Source of the DNA: JAAZLS01 sp964585925 | GTDB lineage: Bacteria > Bacillota > Dethiobacteria > DTU022 | DNA: 42,761 nucleotides | Assembly (NCBI GenBank): GCA_964585925.1 | Contig: CAZPFS010000014.1 | Span: forward strand, 1 to 42,761 | Reading direction: 5' to 3' | Program-made: the position numbers and the translations under genes | Notes under the pieces: model-generated | Databases searched by the model: none | Told to the model about the DNA's origin: nothing | The model's input: only the letters and a program-made list of their open reading frames with translations | Part shown: piece by piece, positions 8,031 to 15,334 of the stretch | Numbering within the stretch: the stretch's first letter is position 1 | How the letters are laid out: the number at the start of each line of letters is the position of its first letter

Positions 8031-9389
8031 TCAGTTCTTAAAGCTGTGAATGGGAGCTGGAATACGTCCCCCGCGATTGATAAAATCCGCCGAACTGTAT
8101 TTATTAACCGGCATGATGGGCGCGCGGCCGAGCAGGCCTCCAAATTCCACGCTATCCCCTACCGCCTTCCCGTAAACCGGGATTATCCGCACGGCGGTGG
8201 TTTTTTGGTTGATAACCCCAATCGCCGCTTCGTCGGCGATAATCGCCGAAATTGTCGTCGCCTCCGTATCTCCGGGGATGGCAATCATATCCAGGCCCAC
8301 GGAGCAGACACTGGTCATAGCCTCCAGCTTATCGAAAGTCAAAGCCCCCCGTTTGACGGCCTCAATCATTCCCTCATCTTCACTGATCGGAATAAATGCC
8401 CCGCTTAATCCGCCAACCGATGAGGAGGCCATAATGCCGCCTTTTTTAACGGCATCGTTGAGCATGGCCAGGGCAGCTGTAGTTCCGTGGGCTCCACATG
8501 CCTCCAGCCCCATTTCTTCAATAATTCTGGCCACGCTGTCTCCTATTTCGGGGGTTGGCGCCAGGGAGAGATCCAAGATGCCGAAAGGAACATTTAGGCG
8601 TTTGGACACTTCATTTCCTACCAATTGGCCGGCTCGGGTAATTTTAAACGCTGTTTTTTTAATGCTTTCCGCTAGCTCATGCAGAGGTTCTCCCTTAACT
8701 TTTTCCAGAGCTTTTTTTACTGTTCCCGGGCCGCTGACCCCCACGTTGATCACCACTTCCGGCTCCCCAATGCCGTGCAGCGCGCCGGCCATAAATGGAT
8801 TATCATCCACCGCATTGGCGAAAACCACCAGCTTGGCACAGCCCAGGGAATTGTGATCTTCGGTTAAGAGTGCGGTTTCCTTGATTATTTCTCCCATGAG
8901 TTTAACGGCATCCATGTTGATGCCCGCCTTGGTGTCGGCCACATTTACTGATGAACATACTCTTTCAGTCTCTTTTAGGGCCCGGGGAATGGAATCGATC
9001 AAAACTCTATCCCCTTTGGAAAAACCTTTATGAACCAAGGCCGAAAAGCCGCCGATAAAGTTAACCCCTACTTCCCCGGCTGCTTTATCCAGGGCAATAG
9101 CATATTCTAGATAATGATTTTCACCACCGGCGGCCGCAATTAAGGAAATCGGTGTAACGGCAATTCTTTTATTGATGATCGGAATGCCGAATTCATCTTC
9201 AATCTGATTTCCCACTTTAACAAGGTTCTCCGCCAGGGTGGTAATCTTATCATAAATTTTACGCCGTGATTTTTCCCCATCGGAATCGGTACAATCCAGG
9301 AGAGAAATCCCCATGGTAATCGTCCGGATATCGAGTTTTTCTTTTTCAATCATGCGGATGGTTTCTAAAACATTACTGCCAAGAACCAC
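8031..9389 (-). CDS. PFL family protein (UPF0210/DUF711)
   Basis: A 452-residue protein matching the UPF0210 family in length (about 450) and in conserved blocks: TITMGISLLDC near the N-terminus, VNFIGGFSALVHKG, INVGVSGPG, LDLSLAPTPEIGDSVA, ASSSVGGLSGAFIPISED, and the ending NRGGRIPAPIHSFKN. The family has a pyruvate-formate-lyase-like barrel fold and no established reaction. The glycyl-radical motif is absent, so PFL activity is not expected. The start is a GTG with CTGGGGG about 9 nt upstream. It lies 18 nt downstream of the ACT-domain gene; the pairing of UPF0210 with a small ACT protein is widespread in Bacillota and suggests a metabolic enzyme with its amino-acid sensor. Confidence 0.92.
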   Translation of the reverse strand: MVLGSNVLETIRMIEKEKLDIRTITMGISLLDCTDSDGEKSRRKIYDKITTLAENLVKVGNQIEDEFGIPIINKRIAVTPISLIAAAGGENHYLEYAIALDKAAGEVGVNFIGGFSALVHKGFSKGDRVLIDSIPRALKETERVCSSVNVADTKAGINMDAVKLMGEIIKETALLTEDHNSLGCAKLVVFANAVDDNPFMAGALHGIGEPEVVINVGVSGPGTVKKALEKVKGEPLHELAESIKKTAFKITRAGQLVGNEVSKRLNVPFGILDLSLAPTPEIGDSVARIIEEMGLEACGAHGTTAALAMLNDAVKKGGIMASSSVGGLSGAFIPISEDEGMIEAVKRGALTFDKLEAMTSVCSVGLDMIAIPGDTEATTISAIIADEAAIGVINQKTTAVRIIPVYGKAVGDSVEFGGLLGRAPIMPVNKYSSADFINRGGRIPAPIHSFKN

Positions 9390-9407
9390 GATTATTACCC
9401 CCAGGGG

Positions 9408-9677
9408 CTAAATGCTATGCATATAGTTAAAGATTTCTTCCCTTTGAATTCTAATGGAGAGGCCCATTTTTTTCTCCAGACCCTCCAGCTGTTTTTTTAA
9501 CTCGTTGAAATCACAGCTCAAATTATCCAGGTTGACCAACATCATCATGGTAAAATAATCCTGCAGGATGGTCTGGCTGATATCCTCTACATTAACATCG
9601 TTTTCCGCCAAAACCCTGGTCACGTTATAAATGATACCCACTTTGTCTTTACCAATTACGGTGATAATGGCTTTCAT
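9408..9677 (-). CDS. ACT domain protein (UPF0237, GcvR-like)
   Basis: An 89-residue ACT-domain protein of the UPF0237 family. The beta-alpha-beta-beta-alpha-beta pattern starts MKAIITVIGKDKVGI and includes NVNVEDISQTILQDYFTM-type sequence, as in GcvR-like small ACT proteins that bind amino acids and change partner activity. There is no DNA-binding domain. It is directly upstream of the UPF0210 gene, 18 nt apart, and the two are almost always adjacent in Bacillota, so it is probably the regulatory subunit. The ribosome binding site is poor, with only GGGTCC near the ATG. The ligand is unknown. Confidence 0.92.
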   Translation of the reverse strand: MKAIITVIGKDKVGIIYNVTRVLAENDVNVEDISQTILQDYFTMMMLVNLDNLSCDFNELKKQLEGLEKKMGLSIRIQREEIFNYMHSI

Positions 9678-9798
9678 CTTGGACCCGTTGCCCGGAACCT
9701 GCGTTTAACAACGGTGGTTTCCCCCCTCTTGTTGATCTCACCTGGTATTTTATTATGTGCCTAAAAGTAAACCACATCTCTTACCAGGTCGCAACAAC

Positions 9799-9822
9799 GT
9801 GGCCAAAGATAACGTTGGCCAC
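9799..9822. terminator. hairpin downstream of the GNAT gene
   Basis: GTGGCCAA (9799-9806) and TTGGCCAC (9815-9822) form a perfect 8-bp stem with an 8-nt loop. It lies 21 nt past the GNAT stop codon and upstream of the ACT/PFL operon on the same strand. There is no poly-T run, so it is only a possible transcript end or processing signal. Confidence 0.35.
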
Positions 9823-9842
9823 CAAGGATTCTGCTGTAATTT

Positions 9843-10178
9843 TTAGCCATTTGCGCTATGCTTTTTGTTTATTCTACACATAACAACCTGGTCATCAATG
9901 TCTTTAGATATTATATCCGCATATGATTCCCTGTGTTTTTTTAACCAGGCGTGGGCATATGAACAAGTAGCCGAAGTTTTTAATCCATTTTGTTTTAAAT
10001 ACTCAGCGACAACCTCCATCATTTTTCCGGCTGTCCCCTGTCCTCTTAAAACCGGGTTAACATAGGTATGATCAATATCAACTTCTCCGTTCTCTTTAGC
10101 AACAAAGATCGTCTCCGCCATCAGTTCATTGTTTTCATCAACGCCGTATATGCGACCATTTTCATATTTCCAGTTCAT
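9843..10178 (-). CDS. GNAT-like N-acetyltransferase (YjdJ/PF14542 type)
   Basis: A 111-residue small GNAT-fold protein. The acetyl-CoA loop is RGQGTAGK, preceded by the beta-strand VDIDHTYVNPVL and followed by ATCSYAHAWLKKH, the layout of the short YjdJ/'Gcn5-related N-acetyltransferase 2' family. The substrate is unknown. The ATG is well supported by GGGAGGG about 7 nt upstream; an upstream extension of 12 residues would run into the repeat element and is unlikely. It lies next to the REP-like element at 10.2 kb, which separates it from the FmdE operon, so it may be transcribed from its own promoter, possibly within that element. Confidence 0.83.
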   Translation of the reverse strand: MNWKYENGRIYGVDENNELMAETIFVAKENGEVDIDHTYVNPVLRGQGTAGKMMEVVAEYLKQNGLKTSATCSYAHAWLKKHRESYADIISKDIDDQVVMCRINKKHSANG

Positions 10179-10202
10179 AGCCGCCCTCCCTATTTTTTTT
10201 GC

Positions 10203-10244
10203 TGACACTGACACCAGGTGTCATGGGGACGGGGGCTCGACACC
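10203..10244 (+). repeat. REP-like copy A
   Basis: It contains a tandem TGACAC/TGACACC, then GGTGTC (10217-10222) and GACACC (10239-10244) as stem arms. The core TGTCATGGGGACGG matches copy C at 39.1 kb in 13 of 14 positions. It is the most diverged of the four copies in the loop and right arm. Confidence 0.55.
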
Positions 10245-10289
10245 CAAACCCGGGTTTCAATAAAACATCAAACCTCTGTCCTTTTCACA

Positions 10290-10325
10290 TTGTCGCTGGT
10301 TGTCGCTGGAACCGTCCCAGCGACA
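10290..10325 (-). repeat. REP-like copy B
   Basis: Two tandem copies of the 10-mer TTGTCGCTGG (10290-10309) are followed by a 7-nt loop AACCGTC and the exact reverse complement CCAGCGACA (10317-10325), giving a perfect 9-bp stem. Read on the minus strand, the stem-loop has the core TGGGACGGTTCCA shared with copy C. It ends 2 nt before the FmdE stop codon and could act as its transcript end. Confidence 0.7.
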
Positions 10326-10327
10326 TT

Positions 10328-10855
10328 TTACCAGCCTCGGTTGTAGTCCCGGAAGCAGTCGGCGCATACTGTTTGGCCGTTCTGCAGGTGCATTTTATGC
10401 TCCGGGGCTCTTTCGCCACAGAGCTCGCATTTAAGGGTGTTAAATATTCTGGCTTTTTCCGGCAGATCGTATTTCGGTTCAGAGAAGGAGAATATTTGAT
10501 CTACCGGCGCATTCAACAGGTATTCCCGCCAATCGGAACGATCCATTTTGTCGCGATTTTCGGCTTTGAGATATACCCGCAATTTTTTGCCGCTTTTGCG
10601 ATCAAAAAAAGAAAAGGCCTGTTTTCCCGTGTTGTGATAAAGCAGGTTCCCTTTGCCGATGGTACAGCTTAAAATTGCCTGCACCGCATCCACGCCACAG
10701 GCATCATTTTCGGTAATACAAACAATTTCCTCATCATCGGACACGCCGATCCCCAGCTTTTCCATTGCCGCTTCACAGGCTTTGAAGCCGATCGCCAAGC
10801 CGGGGCAGATGTGACCGTGAAAAGCCGCCGCCTTTTCCCAAAGCTGTCGATTCAT
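10328..10855 (-). CDS. FmdE family protein with C-terminal zinc ribbon
   Basis: A 175-residue FmdE-family protein (named after a subunit associated with formylmethanofuran dehydrogenase). The N-terminal signature FHGHICPGLAIG is at 13-24, with ENDACGVDAVQ in the middle; these Cys and His residues form a metal-binding cup. The C-terminus has a CxxC pair zinc ribbon, CELCGE and CADCF. In bacteria without methanogenesis these proteins occur near molybdenum or redox enzymes and their role is unclear. GGAGG upstream fixes the ATG. It lies 13 nt downstream of the NmrA-like gene, so the two are probably co-transcribed. It does not imply methanogenesis. Confidence 0.9.
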   Translation of the reverse strand: MNRQLWEKAAAFHGHICPGLAIGFKACEAAMEKLGIGVSDDEEIVCITENDACGVDAVQAILSCTIGKGNLLYHNTGKQAFSFFDRKSGKKLRVYLKAENRDKMDRSDWREYLLNAPVDQIFSFSEPKYDLPEKARIFNTLKCELCGERAPEHKMHLQNGQTVCADCFRDYNRGW

Positions 10856-10868
10856 TTGAATACCTCCT

Positions 10869-11762
10869 TCACCACATTTCCCTGGCCATAAAAGTATCCA
10901 GCGCAGAGGGTGGGCGGCCCAACAGCCAGGTCAGGAGTCCGCCGTTTCCCCGTAGCCCATACCGGGCATAATAATCAAACATTTTTCCCAGGCAGTCCAC
11001 CCGGTACTCTCCCATTCCCGATTCCAGGGCCTGCCTCCGCCAGCTTGCGAGGGGTATCTGTTCCGCTCTCACCGGGCGGCCGGTTACTCTGGAAATTGTC
11101 TCCGCTATTTCAATCTGGGAGGGTGATTCGGGCCCGCAGAGCTCGTAAATCGCCCGGCCATGGCTCGGATTTTTGAGGACTGTGGCCGCCACTACGGCCA
11201 CGTCTTCCAGATCCACCAGACTCAACCGTGTATTTAGGGGATATGGCACTCGGTAAACCCCTTCCTCGGCCACAGATTCCAGAACCCCCGGAATATTCTG
11301 CATATATGCCGCGGGCTGCAGTATGGTAAAATCAAGCCCGGACTCAAACAGCATTTCTTCCACCCGCATTTTTTGCCAGTGGTGGGGCATCTTTTCAGTC
11401 TGTGGATGCAGAACCGAGTGGTAGACAAACCGAGTCACGCCGGCCTTGCCGGCAGCCTCAATTCCGGTCCGGCCAATCGCTTTTTCCCGGGGATGAACAT
11501 TGGGGCAAATATGGTAAATTGCCTGCACACCGGTAACAGCCTTCAGGTAGTCTGCAGGCGATTCCAGGTCGCCGGCCACCGTTTCCCCGGCTCCCTGGGA
11601 TTTGACAACCCGGGCCTGGAGTTCGTTTTTCACCAAGGCCCGTACCGCCAGTCCGTGCCGTACCAGGGATCTGATAACCGCCTGTCCCGTTTTCCCCGCC
11701 GCCCCCGTTACCGAGACCAACGGTACGATTTTATTTGTTTCCTCCCGATTCAAGCCCCCCAT
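10869..11762 (-). CDS. NmrA-like NAD(P)-binding protein (atypical SDR)
   Basis: A protein of about 297 residues with an N-terminal Rossmann fold: VSVTGAAGKTGQAV with the atypical-SDR glycine motif GAAGKTG at 20-26, and an Arg-rich patch after strand 2 suggesting NADP preference. The rest (YHICPNVHP, LQPAAYMQNI, YELCGPESPSQIEIAE) follows the NmrA/TMR family, whose members are redox sensors or reductases. There is no Tyr-x-x-x-Lys catalytic pair of classical SDRs. The start is ambiguous: the ATG used abuts its own AAGGAG, while a TTG three codons later sits 9 nt from the same site. It is followed by FmdE after 13 bp and preceded by ferredoxin after 50 bp, a small redox cluster. Confidence 0.82.
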   Translation of the reverse strand: MGGLNREETNKIVPLVSVTGAAGKTGQAVIRSLVRHGLAVRALVKNELQARVVKSQGAGETVAGDLESPADYLKAVTGVQAIYHICPNVHPREKAIGRTGIEAAGKAGVTRFVYHSVLHPQTEKMPHHWQKMRVEEMLFESGLDFTILQPAAYMQNIPGVLESVAEEGVYRVPYPLNTRLSLVDLEDVAVVAATVLKNPSHGRAIYELCGPESPSQIEIAETISRVTGRPVRAEQIPLASWRRQALESGMGEYRVDCLGKMFDYYARYGLRGNGGLLTWLLGRPPSALDTFMAREMW

Positions 11763-11812
11763 CTCCTTCTGTTTAAAAACCTTTATCTGTCTAAAACCTT
11801 TATTTTCAGGGC

Positions 11813-11998
11813 TTATTCGTTTATTTCTATGGCTTCGGTGGGACATTCCTCGGCTGCTTCCCGGCAGCAATCTTCGATCTCGGGAGGAATTTCGTCCACC
11901 GCAACTATTGCCCGATCATCGCCAAGCTGAAACACTTCGGGGCAGAGATCAGCACACAGGCCACAAAAAATGCATTCTTCATTTATGCATATCTCCAT
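11813..11998 (-). CDS. ferredoxin, single [4Fe-4S] cluster type
   Basis: A 61-residue ferredoxin. The cluster ligands are expected to be Cys9, Cys12 and Cys15 of CIFCGLC, plus the distant Cys in ECPTEAI near the C-terminus. Cys19 and the CC pair near 44-45 are extra and could form a disulfide, as in some mono-cluster ferredoxins; they do not make a second complete CxxCxxC set. The ATG is preceded by GGGAGG 7 nt upstream. An upstream TTG would lengthen the protein by five residues but lacks a binding site. Ferredoxins carry low-potential electrons; nearby reductase-type genes are candidate partners by context only. Confidence 0.93.
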   Translation of the reverse strand: MEICINEECIFCGLCADLCPEVFQLGDDRAIVAVDEIPPEIEDCCREAAEECPTEAIEINE

Positions 11999-12068
11999 CG
12001 CAAGACCTCCCAAAACTAGCTGCCATTAATATTGCCCCTAAAGTATGGGAGTATACCCGGCGGAAAAG

Positions 12069-12626
12069 CTATTTCCGGGAATAGCCGACGGAAAGGTTCA
12101 GCGCCCTGGCCGCAAAATAGTGCCCGCCAAAATACCCCAGCCATTCAGGTTGAATCTCAAACTCACCGTGTTCATTTAACAGGCCTTGGGAAACATGGAC
12201 CTGTTCGATCTGGCTTATGAACATTTCGTGGCTTCCCAGGACAAGGGTTTTTTTGACCCGGCACTCCAGGTTAATCGGACACTCTTCAATAAGCGGGGCC
12301 TGTTTCAGGATCCCCTGAACCGCCGTCAAGTTGAGCTGCTCAAATTTGTCTATTTTTTTGCCGCTCACGGTTCCGCATCTGTCAGCCGCCAGCACCTGTT
12401 CCGCAGTGGGGATATTTATTACAAATTCCCCGGTCTCCTTGATAATCCGGTGGGAATGGCGCGAGGGCCTGATAGAAACGGAAACCAGGGGAGGGTTTGA
12501 ATTGACCACCCCCACCCAGGCTAAAGTGGCAATATTTTTTTCACCTCCGACCCGGCCGCAGGAAATAAGGGCTGACGGGACCGGGCCAAGTAAAGTCGTC
12601 GGTGTAGAAAGCCTGCATTTAGACAT
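12069..12626 (-). CDS. flavin reductase-like FMN-binding protein (flavoredoxin family)
   Basis: A 185-residue protein of the flavin-reductase-like/flavoredoxin family (PF01613 type). N-terminal GPVPSALISCG, the segment NIATLAWVGVVNSNPPLVSVSIRPSRHSH (read here as blocks, not a catalytic motif) and INIPTAEQ are typical of the split beta-barrel that binds FMN. In anaerobes such proteins take electrons from ferredoxin or NADH. The start ATG has GGGGG 8 nt upstream and an extended -10 promoter 36 nt upstream, so it probably heads its own transcript that may continue into the ferredoxin gene 70 bp downstream. Confidence 0.87.
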   Translation of the reverse strand: MSKCRLSTPTTLLGPVPSALISCGRVGGEKNIATLAWVGVVNSNPPLVSVSIRPSRHSHRIIKETGEFVINIPTAEQVLAADRCGTVSGKKIDKFEQLNLTAVQGILKQAPLIEECPINLECRVKKTLVLGSHEMFISQIEQVHVSQGLLNEHGEFEIQPEWLGYFGGHYFAARALNLSVGYSRK

Positions 12627-12661
12627 TCCAGATGCCCCCTTGTATGGCTTGTTTGTAACAT

Positions 12662-12670
12662 ATTATATCA
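12662..12670 (-). promoter_or_regulatory. extended -10 promoter for the flavin reductase gene
   Basis: On the minus strand the sequence reads TGATATAAT, a perfect TATAAT with the TGn extension. The predicted start of transcription is near 12655, about 29 nt before the ATG. No good -35 is present, as expected for extended -10 promoters. Confidence 0.5.
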
Positions 12671-12744
12671 TTCGGCAAATCAGGTACGGCGGCCGGCCCC
12701 TTTTAATCTTTCCCCCTTAACCGCCGATCGGTAATTGATCATCT

Positions 12745-13344
12745 CTATTCCAACTGTTTGTGGGTCGTTCCGGGAGAAACAAATTTTTGTCCCGCCGCGA
12801 AGACCCTTTGCAGGGCCTCTTGGTCGCGGTTTACGCTGCCCAGGCTATCGTGGCCACTGAAGCAAAGTGAATCAATCAACCGGAAATTTATTATCAAAAA
12901 GAACAGGCGGGCCAGCGATTCGGCAGCTTCAAATCGCATTTTATCTTCCCTGGCCCCTACACAGATGAAAAAAGCAGGACGCTTTTCACCTGCATCTATA
13001 AAGGGCCTGCGCAACCGGTATTTGGCCTGCCACCAGCATTGAAAGCGGTCTATGAATATTTTGGTCTGGGCCGACAGGCCGCCGAAATAGATCGGCGATG
13101 CCAAAACCAGGCCGGAACAGGTTTGCACCTTCCGGTATATTTCACGCATATCGTCTGAAATAACACAGATCCCGTCGGAGGCGCACCGATCACAGGCCTG
13201 GCAGGGGCGGATATTCAACCTATTCAGATAAACGGTTTCCACTTTCAGGCCTTTTCCCCGAACCCCGTTCAGAAAACAGCCAGTCAAAAGGTCGCAATTT
13301 CCTCCCCGGCGCGGGCTGCCGACCAGTGCCAGCACCTGGTTCAA
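12745..13344 (-). CDS. iron-sulfur flavoprotein (flavodoxin-fold reductase)
   Basis: A 199-residue flavodoxin-like protein. The FMN phosphate loop is SPRRGGN at 10-16. The compact Cys motif Cys48-x2-Cys51-x2-Cys54-x5-Cys60 (RPCQACDRCASDGIC) is the [4Fe-4S] ligand set of archaeal and clostridial iron-sulfur flavoproteins, which pass electrons from ferredoxin to O2, H2O2 or other acceptors. ASPIYFGGLSAQTKIFIDRF is the usual FMN-binding and dimer segment. The start codon is TTG with GGGGGG about 8 nt upstream, and no in-frame ATG lies near. It follows smsB by 17 bp, so it appears to be co-expressed with Fe-S cluster assembly. Confidence 0.9.
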   Translation of the reverse strand: MNQVLALVGSPRRGGNCDLLTGCFLNGVRGKGLKVETVYLNRLNIRPCQACDRCASDGICVISDDMREIYRKVQTCSGLVLASPIYFGGLSAQTKIFIDRFQCWWQAKYRLRRPFIDAGEKRPAFFICVGAREDKMRFEAAESLARLFFLIINFRLIDSLCFSGHDSLGSVNRDQEALQRVFAAGQKFVSPGTTHKQLE

Positions 13345-13361
13345 AATTAATTCCCCCCTGA

Positions 13362-14279
13362 TCAGGCCAGGAAACCGCCTATAATGGCCTCCTCCGCCTC
13401 TTCTCTAGTCAGACCGAGCGACATCAATTTTACCAACTGTTCCCCGGCAATTCTCCCGATAGCCGCCTCGTGAATCAGCTCTGCCAATGAACTTTCCGCC
13501 CGGATTTCGGGAATGGAGTGAACCGTGGCCCTATCCATGATGATGGAGTCGCATTCCACGTGTCCCTTACCGCGGTGATATGCGGTCAGCCTGAATTTGA
13601 AAATCTGTTGGGATGATTCCCGGGCCACCGAACGGGAAACAATGCGGGCCGCTGAGCCGTCACCCATCAATTTTATCTCAACCTCTGAACCGGCGGTCTG
13701 CGCTCCCCCGGTCAACAGGCGCTCATATATGTTTATCCGGCCGCCTTCCTCCACCGTCGCCTCGGTAACCCGGATCGTATCGTCTACTCCCCTAATCTGC
13801 AGCAACTCCAGCTCGGCCTGGGCATCTTTTTCGATCAACAGCACCGTTTTGGGATTGAGAATCCTTTTGCCGGTTCCCTCGCCCTCCCCGTAATGCTTTT
13901 CCGTATAGCGCAGCCTGGCGCCCGGCCTGACAAAAATACAGTGTATCCCGTCGTGCCGGGAGGCGTCTCCGCCGGGATTGTGTATGCCGCATCCCGCCAC
14001 CAGGTTGATGTCGGCGCCCGCTCCGATCTCAATTGTATTATGAATTTCCTCCTTCAACCCGCTGAGGGTGAGTATGACCGGAATATGAATGGTTCCCTTT
14101 ACCCCCGGCTTTGCCACCACGTCAATCCCGGCATTGTCTTTTTTGGGGATAATCTCGATCCCCGGCTCGGAGCGGCATTCAATACCCTTCCCGTCCTTGC
14201 GGATATTAAAAGCGCCTGGCGGGGCATCGTGAAGATCGGCGATTTCCTTCAACAGTTTTTTATCGAGGGCAGTCCACAT
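13362..14279 (-). CDS. smsB: SmsB / SufB-SufD-like Fe-S assembly scaffold
   Basis: A 305-residue SufB/SufD-family protein, shorter than SufB (about 470) or SufD (about 420) because the N-terminal region is reduced. The core is a right-handed parallel beta-helix rich in Gly and Val, and the C-terminal helical part ends HEAAIGRIAGEQ...GLTREEAEEAIIGGFL, which contacts the ATPase. A CGIHNPGGDASRHDG segment carries conserved polar residues. Paired with one SufC-like ATPase and nothing else, this is the minimal SUF system (SMS, SmsCB) known from archaea and strict anaerobes. The ATG overlaps the end of smsC by 20 nt and has GAAGGTGA upstream, indicating tight translational coupling. Confidence 0.88.
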   Translation of the reverse strand: MWTALDKKLLKEIADLHDAPPGAFNIRKDGKGIECRSEPGIEIIPKKDNAGIDVVAKPGVKGTIHIPVILTLSGLKEEIHNTIEIGAGADINLVAGCGIHNPGGDASRHDGIHCIFVRPGARLRYTEKHYGEGEGTGKRILNPKTVLLIEKDAQAELELLQIRGVDDTIRVTEATVEEGGRINIYERLLTGGAQTAGSEVEIKLMGDGSAARIVSRSVARESSQQIFKFRLTAYHRGKGHVECDSIIMDRATVHSIPEIRAESSLAELIHEAAIGRIAGEQLVKLMSLGLTREEAEEAIIGGFLA

Positions 14280-15009
14280 GGTTTTCACCTTCAACAGGGC
14301 AATTCTTGCGGCAGGAACAGATCGCACTATCGGCAATTTGCGGCCAGATCAGGTCGCGCCCCCCCTGCAACTGAATTTCACCCCGGTCAATCAAGATAAT
14401 CTCGTCCACCAGATTCATGATTTTTTCCTGGTGGGATATAATTACAGATATTTTATCTCTGTGGTGGCTGTCGGCAATCAGTTTCACCAGCCGATCAAAA
14501 CTCCATAGATCGATCCCCGCTTCCGGCTCATCAAAAATGCGTATCCGGGGATCCCGGGCCAAAATGGTGGCAATTTCAATGCGCTTGGCTTCTCCGCCCG
14601 AAAGGCTGCCGTCAAGTTCCCTGTGCAAATATTCATCGGGGCAGAGGCCGATCTGCCGCAAGGGACGGCACCCCGGCAACGGCTTTCCACCGGAGGCGAT
14701 TTCCAGCAGATCGGCCACCTTCAAACCTTTGAAATTTGGGGGGTTTTGAAAAGCATAGCCGAATCCCAGACGGGCCCTTTCGGTTACCGACAATCCAGTA
14801 ATGTCTTTTCCCTCCAGCAGAATTCTACCGGAGGTAGGTATATTGATCCCCATCATGATCCGGGCCAGCGAACTCTTACCGCCGCCATTAGGTCCGGTCA
14901 GGGCATACATACGGCCAAATTTAAACTGTAAGTTTATATTTCTCAGTATTTCTGTTTTCCCGCTCCGGCCGTTTGCCGGGGCATAAAAGACATTATCCAA
15001 TAAAAGCAT
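14260..15009 (-). CDS. smsC: SmsC / SufC-like ABC ATPase for Fe-S assembly
   Basis: A 249-residue ABC ATPase. Walker A GPNGGGKSS is at 39-47, Q-loop Gln88, signature LSGGE at 136-140, Walker B and catalytic Glu in IRIFDEPEAGID near 156-167, and the switch His193. The DEPEAGIDLWSF run is characteristic of the short SufC homologues that partner with one SufB-like scaffold. The C-terminal tail contains four cysteines (231, 233, 237, 247), which classical SufC lacks; they may bind metal or cluster. The ATG is chosen for the GGGGGTTGGGT upstream; earlier in-frame ATGs have no binding site and precede non-conserved sequence. Confidence 0.9.
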   Translation of the reverse strand: MLLLDNVFYAPANGRSGKTEILRNINLQFKFGRMYALTGPNGGGKSSLARIMMGINIPTSGRILLEGKDITGLSVTERARLGFGYAFQNPPNFKGLKVADLLEIASGGKPLPGCRPLRQIGLCPDEYLHRELDGSLSGGEAKRIEIATILARDPRIRIFDEPEAGIDLWSFDRLVKLIADSHHRDKISVIISHQEKIMNLVDEIILIDRGEIQLQGGRDLIWPQIADSAICSCRKNCPVEGENHVDCPR

Positions 15010-15102
15010 ACCCAACCCCCTGTTCATTACTTTTAAATAATGTTCCACTAAACACTTAAAGCTTATCGCAAACTCTAGCCTGTTTTCAAGTCTAATCCTC
15101 CA

Positions 15103-15108
15103 ATTATA
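15103..15108 (-). promoter_or_regulatory. candidate -10 for the sms operon
   Basis: A perfect TATAAT on the minus strand lies 94 bp upstream of the smsC ATG in the 325-bp divergent region. I find no matching -35, so this is a weak call. No IscR/Rrf2-like operator is evident by eye. Confidence 0.3.
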
Positions 15109-15204
15109 TTCCACAAATACACTCCAACTCCTGTCGGATGCCGGGTCGGCTATCTCCGGGCAGATCGGTGGAAAGGTAGCGTATAAAATGATCTATTCAA
15201 ACAC

Positions 15205-15232
15205 TTGAAAAGTTAGTTAAAAGTGTTAATAT
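15205..15232 (+). promoter_or_regulatory. candidate promoter for the symporter unit
   Basis: TTGAAA (15205-15210) and TAATAT (15227-15232) are spaced by 16 bp. Transcription would start near 15239, just before an AAGGA at 15242-15246 and the leader ORF. The rest of the 325-bp region upstream shows nothing else clear beyond a weak minus-strand -10. Confidence 0.45.
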
Positions 15233-15259
15233 TGTATCATCAAGGATTAATTTTAACTG

Positions 15260-15331
15260 ATGAAAGGAGGGCGTTTTCTTTTCCTGACCCCTGTTCCAAA
15301 GAAAGATTTCGGGAAAGGGTGGTGGTACTGA
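15260..15331 (+). CDS. 23-codon leader ORF ending Trp-Trp-Tyr, in frame with the symporter
   Basis: An ATG-initiated ORF begins MKGGRFLFL and ends KGWWY before a TGA. It is in the same reading frame as the symporter, and its stop is separated from the symporter ATG by a single GAA codon. It carries AAAGGAGGG in its own first codons, a strong ribosome-binding-like sequence with no other start codon at the right distance, and an AAGGA 13 nt before its ATG. The layout suggests a translated leader controlling downstream initiation, by coupling or by stalling at the Trp-Trp-Tyr codons. It could also be chance. The peptide itself has no recognised family. Confidence 0.4.
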   Translation: MKGGRFLFLTPVPKKDFGKGWWY

Positions 15332-15334
15332 GAA

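Larger units (their letters stand above)
10203..10325. mobile_element. MITE-like element made of two inverted REP copies
   Basis: A 123-bp intergenic element between the GNAT and FmdE genes. Its left half carries a REP-like core TGTCATGGGGACGG at 10219-10232 and its right half a matching core on the opposite strand (10325-10290). The same core flanks the transposase near 39.1-40.0 kb. Opposed copies around a short spacer with no gene give the shape of a non-autonomous (BIME/MITE-like) unit that a RAYT-type transposase could mobilise. The relationship is read directly from the sequence; mobility is inferred. Confidence 0.6.

Noticed and set aside
8197..8856. 219-codon open frame on the plus strand opposite the PFL gene
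   Set aside because: Ser/Pro/Thr-rich shadow of a well-conserved gene on the other strand; no binding site and no family.
13893..14399. 168-codon plus-strand frame opposite smsB/smsC
   Set aside because: Lies fully over two conserved Fe-S assembly genes in antisense and has no recognisable domain.
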